NCBI RefSeq assembly: GCF_014879935.1
Contig: NZ_JACSRD010000169.1
Coordinates: 1 to 64,000 of the forward strand
Length of the DNA: 64,000 bases
Reading direction: 5' to 3'
From: Prosthecobacter sp.
GTDB lineage: Bacteria; Verrucomicrobiota; Verrucomicrobiia; Verrucomicrobiales; Verrucomicrobiaceae
Part shown: one piece after another, positions 1 to 9,600 of the stretch
Position numbering within the stretch: position 1 is the first letter of the stretch
How the letters are laid out: each line of letters opens with the position of its first letter
Position numbers and translations under genes: made by a program
Notes under the pieces: generated by a model
The model's input: only the letters and a program-made list of their open reading frames with translations
The model's database searches: none
What the model was told of the DNA's origin: nothing

Positions 1-378
1 CAGCGAACGCAGCCGCCTGATACCGGGAACGAGGTAACTACACACAATGGCGGGTATAGTGGCGAGGCTTTGCGAGCGCACAGCAGGCCGCCGGGTCCCG
101 GCGCTTTGGCCGGGTGGCGGCCTGCTGCACTATACACCGCATTGTGTCGTGGTTACCGCTTGGCTGGTGCGGAGCTGGTGAGCTTTGCGAACCACACTGG
201 AAGGGCGGCCCTTCGGCGGGTGCAGAGCTGCGGCGATCAGCCGCACACTCCCCAGCGGCAGGGGCGGGAGCGGGCGGAGCTTCTTCATGGCTAGCAACGG
301 CGCGGAGCCGAGGAGCACGCGACGAGCTGGGGAAGGATTGGTGATGGCTTGACGAAGAACATTCCATTCCGAAAACTG
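1..378. other. Gene-free region downstream of the Rhs/immunity pair
   Basis: Apart from the foldback at 33-157, this stretch holds no convincing gene. The short open frames on both strands are Ala/Arg/Pro-rich, overlap each other and lack start signals. A smaller hairpin (TGCGGC/GCCGCA) is at about 228-244. It probably serves as the 3' flank and terminator region of the minus-strand gene that ends at 379. Confidence 0.5.
33..157. repeat. Large nested inverted repeat (attC-like foldback)
   Basis: Three nested stems are visible. The outer arms at 33-61 and 128-157 both begin from GGTAAC and share ACACAATG and TATAGTG, with single-base bulges. The middle arms at 81-92 and 116-127 are a perfect 12-bp pair (CAGCAGGCCGCC). 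The inner arms at 97-102 and 109-114 (CCCGGC/GCCGGG) close a 6-nt loop. A 19-nt stretch (62-80) is unpaired on one side only. Termini carrying AAC and GTT, an asymmetric bulge and a length near 125 nt recall integron attC sites, but the flanks read GTTACC and do not fit the canonical GTTRRRY core. No integrase is in the window. It lies 3' of the candidate immunity gene. The inverted repeat is certain; its function is inferred. Confidence 0.75.
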
Positions 379-651
379 CTAACTCCAAAACTTCCACCAA
401 GGCTTAGTTGGTGCCGTGCTCGTAGCTTGGCGACGCAGTTCAGGACGCAAAATCTGAACTTCTTGCCCATCGCTATCCGAGATCACACATTCATGGTCTG
501 GATTGTCTGCTCGATGATTAGAGGCAAACTCAAGGGCACTGTGGAGGTCTTCAAACTCAGTCTTCGGCGGCATGCCGTCGAGTGATCTGCGCCCATCCGT
601 ATGGAGGACGATGCCCGTTTCAAATTCTGCTATCGTGACGTAAAATTTCAT
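379..651 (-). CDS. Small protein in the immunity position next to the Rhs toxin
   Basis: This 90-residue protein starts 10 nt after the Rhs stop codon, the usual place for the immunity gene of a polymorphic toxin. The open frame extends further upstream into the Rhs gene, but the ATG at 651 (MKFYVTIAEF) is the first start outside it. The protein is acidic in the middle, has no signal peptide or membrane segment, and ends in a Trp-rich tail (PWWKFWS). A near-identical Trp motif (SWWQFWK) lies inside the predicted toxin domain of the neighbouring Rhs protein. I do not recognise the family. An immunity role is inferred from position only. Local base composition is more AT-rich than the Rhs YD-repeat region, as is common for exchangeable toxin-tip/immunity cassettes. 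Confidence 0.7.
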   Translation of the reverse strand: MKFYVTIAEFETGIVLHTDGRRSLDGMPPKTEFEDLHSALEFASNHRADNPDHECVISDSDGQEVQILRPELRRQATSTAPTKPWWKFWS

Positions 652-661
652 GACGGACAGT

Positions 662-3600
662 TCACCAAAGAGTTGTTCTTTCGGCAGTGCCTTTAACGGT
701 CCCGCGCAGCAAAACCTCAGATTCTGATACAACGCCGCCGCCCTGCATAAGCGAGACGCTTTTGAGGTTTGGACTTTGAATCATCGCTGATCTAGGAACC
801 TGCGTTGTAATGACTGTGCCTTCTCCGCTAGTTCTAAGGGCAAAGTTTTTGGCCACCTCAGGGTTGGTGCTCCAAGAGGTGTATGGAGAACTCAAAGTTC
901 CTCCTCGACCAGCATTGTGCTCCAAGGTTGATGCCCCTCTTTTCCAGAACTGCCACCAGCTCTTGTTTGGAGTGGCGATTCCTTGTAGCGCTTCGGCATA
1001 CTTCGCGTGGGTAGAGTTAACACCTCGGTATAAGGTGACCATTTCCTCTGCACCTGCGGCTCCAGGTCGGAATGGAATACGAGTCATGCCACCGGTCATC
1101 AACATCGCCGAAATCTCAATAGATGCACGAGCCACCGTGCCTGCGGTCTGCACACCCGGACTGTTGCCAGCCTCACCCATAGCCTTGAGATTCCGCTGAA
1201 CATTCGTACCCCACTCTCCTTTTGCTGATGAGGTTGGGGCCTTGACCCCATACCTTGATGCAGGCTCCCAGGCACTATCGTTTGGTTCACCTTGAGGACC
1301 ATTAAACCATGAGAACATCCGATCACCTGCATCCGTGTAGTGGTTCGCTCTGACCTCCAAACCGTTGGGTCCTTCTCTGGTTTGGGGTGCTCCATTCTCG
1401 TCAGCTTCGAGGCGGGTGACGCCTTTTCTCTCCTTGTTCTTGTAGTAACCCTTCACCTCAGCCAACCCATCGGGATCGAAAGCCGTCCAAGGATTCTGTT
1501 TCACATAGGCATAGAGGTTTGGGCCATCCACAAAGCCCGCCGGGTCGCGGGACAGCCACACACCGGTTTCGATGTCACGATACCGGAACCCTTCATTCAG
1601 CAGGCCCGTCGGGTCTTCGTCCTTGCTGTTCGCCCGTTGCTTGTCGAGGTTCGTTCCCGTTTCCTTGGTGCGCTTGCCGTAGGCTTCGTAGCTGGCGGTC
1701 CAGGTGAGGGAGGCGTAGGAGTCGGATTGGGCGACGATGTCGCCTCGGCCGTTGGAGAGGTTGTAGCGGAGCGTGCGCGAGGAGGAGACGGAGGCAGATT
1801 CGCTTCGCGAGGTGTAGAGAAGGCCGCCGACGCCGCCGCCCATGTCGGGGCCACGGGTGTATTCCACCGTAGGCGTAGAGCTAAGGGCGGAGGGCGGAGA
1901 GTTGACCGGGACGGTGCTTTCGTATTCGGCGACGCTTAAGCCGCCGCTGAAAGTGATGGAGGTGCGTTTTTCAGCAGCAGACAGGAGTGTCTGCTCCACG
2001 GTGCCCACGCGCCGCGTGCGGTAGTCGTAGGCGTAGCGGAACGTCCGGCTCGGCGTGCTGACGCCCGCCGCTACAGAGGCGGGGAGAGTCACGCTGGCGA
2101 GGCGGTCCTGGGCGTCCCAGGTGTAGGTGGTGAGGCCGCTGACGGCGGGCTGGGGGTTGTGGGTGGGGTTGTAACTGCCGCTGACCTGCGTGACGGCCTG
2201 GCTGGTGCGGTTGCCGGCGTCGTCGTAGGTGAGGCTGGCGCTGCGCAGGACGCTGCCGCCGGGGTAATCCAGATGTTCCCAGGCGGTGAGCTGGTTCGCC
2301 ACATTGTAGGTGTAGGCCCAGTGACCCGGCTCCGCGCCTCCGGTGACGGTCTTGGTGTCGCGGTTGTTGGCGTCGTCGTAGCTGTAGGTGGTGCTCTGCG
2401 TGCCTTCGGTGGGATGGCTGATCGTCTCAGAGGTGAGGCGGTTGTTGTCGTCATAGCCCATCGTGGTGCTGCGCACCCCGGCGGCCCGTCCCAGCTCCCC
2501 AGGCCAGATTTCCTCCTGCTTCTTCACGTTGCCGAGCAGGTCGTGATGCCATGCAAACTCGGCGAGCACATCGCTGTCGGTCATGGCCTGGGTGCGGAAC
2601 AAGGTGCGGTCGGTGAGCCTGCCGAGGGCGTCGTAAGTGTTCTGGGAGGTCTGGCCGTTTCCGGCCACCAGCACCACGGCGCGTCCGGCGAGGTCGTAGC
2701 CGTAACGCGTCAGGCGCCCGCCTTCGGCGATGAGGTGCGGCCGGTTCAGCCCGTCGTAGGTGGTCTCGACGACCCGGCCGGTGCTGTAGGTGGCCTGGGT
2801 GCGGTTCCCGGCGAGGTCGTACTGGTAGAAGTGGGTCTGGCCGTGGGAGCTTTCGGCCGTGACGCGGCCCATGGCGTCGTAGGTGTAGCTGACGTCGGAC
2901 GGGGTGGTGGCACTGCCTTCGCTGACGGTGAGGAGCTTCCCGGCGTTGTCATAGGTGTAGCTGCGGGTGACCGCAGGTGGGGAGTCGGAGACTCCCCCTC
3001 CTTGGGTGCTGACAGTCTTGAGCCGGTCGCGGGTGTCGTAGCTGTAGCTGGTGACGATGCCACGCGGCGAGGTTTGCGAGAGCTTCTGGATGGCGTTGTA
3101 TTCGTAGCTCCATTCGTCGCCGTTGGCGAAGCGCTGCGACACGAGGCGGTTCAGCCCGTCGTAGGCGAAGGTGGTGGTCTGTTCGTTGCCATCGGTGACG
3201 CTGGTGCGGTTTCCGGCGTCATCGTAACCGAAGCTGTTGGTGATGTTTTCCGCATCCAGGGTGGTGATGAGGCGGCCCAACGCGTCGTAGGTGTTGGTGA
3301 CGGTCTGGTTGAGCGGATTGGTGACGGTGAGGGCCAGGCCGCCGGGATCGAAGGTGGTGATCGTGGTGGGCTTCTGGGGGTCGGAGACCCCCGCTCCTTG
3401 GATGACTGGGGCTTCTATCTTCCAGTTACGGCCTGCGCGGTCGTAGTGCTTGGTCGTGACCGCTCCCATGGGGTCGGTCACCTGGGTGACTTGGCCCAGG
3501 GCGTCATAGGCGGTCTGGGTGACGGGCCGCACGAACTCGGCTTCGTTGGCGTCCCACACCGTGGGAGCGTAAACGGCGACCGGGCGGTTGCGTTCGTCAT

Positions 3601-6600
3601 AGACCGTGGCGGTCTCACGCCCGAGGGCGTCGGTCACCTTGATCGCGTTGCCCGCGGCGTCGTATTCGCTGGTGGTGATGGCCGAGACGCCGTCCACCGC
3701 AGGTGAAACGACCTGCACGGGGCGTCCGAGGGCATCGTAGAGGGTGCGGGTTTCATGGCCCATCTGGTCGATGACCTTCCACGGCTTCCCATGATGGGTA
3801 TAGAACGTCCTCACGCTGGGGTTGTCGGTGGTGTCCACCGTGGTGTCGGGCTCGATGACCTCCACCAACTGGCCCAAGCCGTCATAGACGTTCGTCGTGA
3901 CACGGCCGAGCGGGTCGGTGACGGTGAGCGGCCTGCCGGCGGCATCGTAGGTGGTCAGGGTGACGGCCGTGATGCCGGGGGCCATGACGGTGGAGGAAAC
4001 CGGCCGGTAGAGGCTGTCATAGACGACGGAGGTCTGCACCCCGCGTGGGTCGATGGTGCGGTTGGGCTTGATGGCGCTGGTGTCGAACACCGAGCCGCCG
4101 TTGTTCACGCCATCGTAGAAGAATTCGGTGAGCAGTCCGCCCCGGTTCACCGAGATCAGACGCCCGGCGGCATCGTAGTCGTTCACCGTGATGAGGCCGC
4201 GTGGGTCGGTCTGCGAGGTGACCTGGCTGCGCTGGTTGTAGGTGGTGGTGGTGACGATGTCGCCATCGTAGGAAATGGTCGAGCCAGTCGGACCGCTGCT
4301 GGCCGGATTGTAGGACGGGTCGGGGCTGCCGTTGCCGTTCAAGTCCAGGGTGGTCTGGACGCGGCGGTTCAGCGAATCGTACTCGTGGAACGTGCTGACA
4401 CCGTTTTCATTGGTCTCCTGGACCAGATTGCCGTGCGCATCGTAATCGAGGCCCTTGGTGCTGCCGTCTGGATGGGTGACGCTGACCAGGCGGCCGGCTT
4501 CGTCGTAGTCGAAGTTGGTGATGAAACCGCGCCCGTCGATGACGCTGCGTTTGGCTCCATTGAAATCATGGATCGTGGTGGTGGTGCTGATCGCCTCAGC
4601 CAGACCGCCCTGGCCCGTGGCGGTGCCGGAGGTCTGGGTGACCTCACGCCACCAGCCTGGATTGGCTCCCTGCCCGTCCTGGGGCTGTCCCAGGGTGGTC
4701 AAGGTGACACTGGAAGGCATGACTTCTTCACTTGAAGAAATGGTCCACTGTTTGGTGATGAGGCCGGGGAATGTGGGGTGATCGTAACTGTACCGGGTCT
4801 GCCGCAGCAACTGGCCGGAGGCATTGAAAACACGTTCGTCGGTCTTGAGGCCCCTCACCTCGATGGTCATGCCATCCCGGGTGATGGTGCGTGAGTTGTC
4901 GATCTCGTATTCCGTGCGCACGCCCATGGCATCTGTCATGCTGGTCATGATGCGGGTTGCCGGATCGTAGGTGAAGTGTTTGGCATGGCTTTGGGCATCA
5001 GTTTCCGTGAGCGGATCGTCATAACCTTCAGGGCCGTAAGTGAAGCTGGTTGTGTGACCGCTGCGATCGGTGGCCGTGGCCAGAGCAAAACTGGCCAGCG
5101 GGTTATAGGTGTAGGTCTCCGTGCCGAAATTTTCCCCGTTCTTAGACTGGGTCACGGACATCGAGGTGTAGGTGACAGTGATGGAGTTTGCTTCGTTCCC
5201 CTGGAGAGCAAAGGCAAACCGTGGATCGTAAATCACCGGGTTCTCAAAGGTATATGTTGTCAGTGTACCGTCGTAAGCCTCGCAGGTGCGCACTGTATTC
5301 GAGTGTGCAGGAGCGCCACCGACGAGCAGCGGTGATGTTTGCCCCCATTGGCTGGAGAGCTGGATTCTTCCTCCAGGTGATGTCACTTCTGCGATCAAAC
5401 GCGGCCTTCCCGCGCGGTAGCCTCGGAAACGATCCGCTCGACCGTTGTCGAATTCACGGTGGAAGACGTAGCTCCGTCCTAGTTCATCGGTGATGCTGTG
5501 CAGGTCAATGTGTTTGAAAGAACGGCTTTCACCCCCGACTTGCATGTTCATGTCGTATGCATACTGGACAACTGTGCCTCCACGCGAAACGGACTGCAGG
5601 GTCTGTCCAGAGTAGCTGTATTCGACCGTTTGTCCCCCTGGACCGCTCACGGCCTTCACGCGGCCATCCTGTTGCAGAATCTGAACTGCGTGACCTGGTC
5701 GCTCAGGGTCGTAGATGCGTTCGGGGATCAGGGTCCCAGGGCCAGGGTATGCATAGCAGAGCCGGTTGCCCAACCTGTCGCGCACCTCGCGCAGGCGAGC
5801 ATAGCTGACCTGTGAGAACGCGGTCGATTCAGCGTCTATCCGGTCGGCCCGCATCAATTGTTCAATGCCAGCTGGCTCATAGAAGCATGTCGTGCCAAAT
5901 TTTTTCACCAGCATCGAGCCGTTGAACATGTTCTGTGCGGTTTTGGCATCGACGAGTTCCTCACCATTGTGAACCCAACGCCCGGTGTTTCCGCCCCCCG
6001 CAAAATACTCATTCGCAATGCTGCTAACTGAGGGATGCCGTCCTGCACCATTACCACTTCCCCCAAGGCCGCCGACTGAGAACTGGACAAACGAAAGCGG
6101 CACCATGGTTGTCTGCACATATGGCAAGGGCTGCATCGTCGGGTAGGTGGCAGGCACTTGAATGCCCCCCATTTGTGAAATCTGTGGATTGTAAAACGTC
6201 TGCGTCGACAGAGGTCCTGTAGCTTCGGATGACTCATAGGTTGCGGCCAAGTACATAGGAGATGCCCAGCCCATTCGAGTGGAGCCCCCCCCCGCAGGCA
6301 GGCTGGCTCCATGCAGATAGCTTTGCATGCTGCCTTGCTCATCGACCACGGTCGCTCGCAATCTCCCGGGACGTGGCGGGGCATTCGAGTCGTCTGGGTC
6401 AGGGTCCAGGAACACGTCACGCTCAAATTTGACATACGCGCACACGTTGGAAGTCCAGGCGGCTCCAAACGCCAACTCTGGCTTCTCTTCAGGACGCTGC
6501 CCAGATTTCATTTGCCAGATCTCGGAGCTCGCATCCCGGCGGATCATCAGAGGCAGCAATGCTCCATCTGCAGTCGCGTAGATATCCGACACAGAATGCC

Positions 6601-9600
6601 GCAACTGCCTGGTGAAGGCGTCAATGTAGGTCTCTTCGGGCGACTCTCCAGACTCATCCTGCATTTGTGGTTTACCATCTGCCATTGGCAAGCCGTCCAG
6701 CCCGAGTTTCCGATAACGGCTACCTGCGGAGTCATTGATGCTGACGTCCGCCCCCCCGCCACCACTCTCAGGGTCTTCAGGGGGGTCATCATCGAGAGGC
6801 TCCAAAGTGATTGTAGCACTTTCTTCTTCTGCCACTTCGTCGAGGCTCACGCTCCGGCTATCGGTATTTGGCCCCAAGTACCCGACTACACTGCCGTTTC
6901 GCAGTACTGCCCATCTGCTGGTGTCTGCCCCGTCATTGTAGGTAATACTTAATTCTCCGGCCTCAGCCCAATAGACATCAGGATCTATGTCCCTCTCTCT
7001 GTATTGACAGTCCACATCGTTTCCATAGCACTCACAATCAGCATTGCCGCATCCACAGTTGAACCCACCACTACAGTTTGTACATTTGATAGACCCGTCT
7101 TCACACTCAGGGTCAGGACATTCAGGGCGATCGGGGCAGGAGTAAGGGTCTGGGTCAGGACAATTGATCATCCTGGAACCCGTTTCATTGCAAGTAGGAC
7201 ACGGGATACTGGGTCGGTAGGGGCAATTTTCTCCCGGGCAACTACCGATAATTATCTGACTACAATCTTCGCCACAGAGTTGTCCGGCTGGGCAACCATC
7301 CTCCATGCAAGATATAGTTGCATAATCGTAACAACTGTCGTCATGCACATGTGAAGTGCAGTTCAGCCACCCATAACACTCACTGCCATGTTCGTGTTCA
7401 TCGTCCGAACACAAGAGCTGATAGCAGCTTGAGATAGAGTGCGCATGATCAGGTTCTTCGCAAACCTTACTCTTCTGCTGAGAATAATGTAAACGATCGC
7501 TAGGACATGGGATAACATGCACTCCACCGGGGCAGGGGCGATCATGCACCCCTTGAGGACAGTTACTCTTGATGGTCGGAGGGCAGGACGTAGTGTGGTA
7601 GCAGTCTAAGGTTCCCACACCATCACATGTCACACATGTCTTATAACCGTCGATGCATTGACTGCAATCTACCGATTTACACGGGTGAAGAGACTTATTC
7701 CACGAGTCCAGAATCCAACTTTCGCCTTCGGGCTCCTTCTGATAAGTGGCATCTACAAACGCACCAATCGCATCATGATACCAGCGCGACACTGACATGG
7801 TGAAACTCGGCGGATTTCCTGCACCCCCAGGCTCGGTTGGCCCTGCGCCTCCGGTTTCGCCGAAGTTAAATCGACGATAAGAGGGATCACCCTGCAAATC
7901 TGATGCCATCTGTGCCCTGTAGCGGGACAGCAATGCGCCACCGGTTGTGACCGTAGGCGACCCGTTCCTGTAGAATTTCGAGCGGTCATTGAGTCCCTGC
8001 TGGGTCTCTGGAGCCAGGGGGTTGGTGCCAAAGCGATACTCAGTGAGGTTTGACAAGCCATCACCGTCTGGGTCACGTCCGGCGTCCAGTGCCAGACGCG
8101 GATCAAGACCACCGGACGGATACTTCCAACGTCCATACTGGTGCTCCCAGGCGTCGGGCATGCCATCGCCATCCAGATCCTCCACCAGAGCCCGTGTAAA
8201 ATGGTAGTAATCCGGTGCGGTCGGAGTCGTGCGGACGGCGTCAGCCCAGTCCGGGGTGCCGTTGCCATCCGCGTCCGTCTCAGGAGGGGTGGTTCCGATG
8301 GCGTAACGCACGCTGAGCATCAACCACTGGAGGTCCTTCAGCCCGCCCAGTTGAATTGTGTCCATGTTCATCGGCGAGATCAGCAACGCATGCTCCTCAT
8401 AGTTTAGGACGCCGTCACCGTCCGCATCCAGCACGGCATCCCCTGGATTGTTCCTGGACAAGACCTGGGAATACGCATCCTCGAACACGTCCGTCATGCC
8501 GTCGCCGTCGGAGTCATAGGCGTCGAGGTGAAGATCCAGCGCCATGCCTGCCTGATACTGGCTGATATTGTTCGTACCATCATTGTCACGGTCCAGCAAT
8601 GCATCACCTGCCCAGTTTGGATTGAGTCCATAGTGCTGTTCGATGCGGCTGGGAATTTCATCCCCGTCGCTGTCGGTGAGATCAACCAGTTCCCAGTCCG
8701 TATAACGATCTCCCCATCCCAGATACTGGCTACGCGAATAGGCATTGGCTGGGTGTGTGCCAAAGCAGTTCACCTCCTCGTCATCGTTGAGGCCGTCGCC
8801 GTCGCTATCGACAGCGTTGTCGCTGGTTCCCCAGTACTGTTCCGCATTCACATCCAGGCCATCACCGTCCGAATCGGGAGGAGGCGGCGGTCCAGACGGA
8901 TAGGGATCTTCGAAGTTGATGATGGTATCCGAATCATCGTCGCCGAGAGCGTTCGAGTACCACCAGGTGTTGTTGACGTAGCTGTGGTTCGTGTAGTCGT
9001 TTGGGGCCGGATCATTGCTGTCGTAGAGACCGTCGCCATCGGAGTCCACATTCGAGTCGCCGTAGGGCTGGTAGTCGAAGAAGTTAGCGGTGCCATCGTT
9101 GTCCGCGTCGTTCAGCGCATCCGAGTACCAGGAAGTGTAGTTGTAGGAGCTGTAGTTCGAGAAATCTCCCGAGGCAGGATCCACGTCATCTGAAAAACCG
9201 TCCCCATCCGTGTCGTAGGTCGGCGGGTATCCATTGTAGGGGTCACCGATCCATTGGTCCCAGAAGTTCAAAGTGCCGTCACCATCCTCATCCCCAAACA
9301 CGTCGGTGTACCAAGACTGCCAGTTGTGGGTGCTGTAGTTGTTTTGGTCGGAGGGGGCCGGATCGATGCTGTCATCTATCATGTCCCCATCGGAATCTGA
9401 GGTGGAAGGGCCGTCTCCAGAGGGGGTCGGGTCCTGCCAGTTTAGAATGCCGTCTATGTCATCGTCACCGAGAACGCTGCCCCCCCAACTGGTCTGATTG
9501 ACCTCACTGTAGTTGGCTCCGTCGGCCGGGAATGGATCGCTCTCATTGACGATGCCGTCGTCATCGTAATCGGCGTCACCGTTGTAAAAGTCCGAGGGGT

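Noticed and set aside
33-157. Canonical integron attC site
   Set aside because: The foldback is real, but its ends read GTTACC and do not match GTTRRRY/RYYYAAC, and no integrase is in the window. It is kept as an attC-like candidate only.
2159-3706. 515-residue open frame antisense to the Rhs YD-repeat region
   Set aside because: It is the complement of regular YD repeats (Gly/Val-rich) with no start signal.
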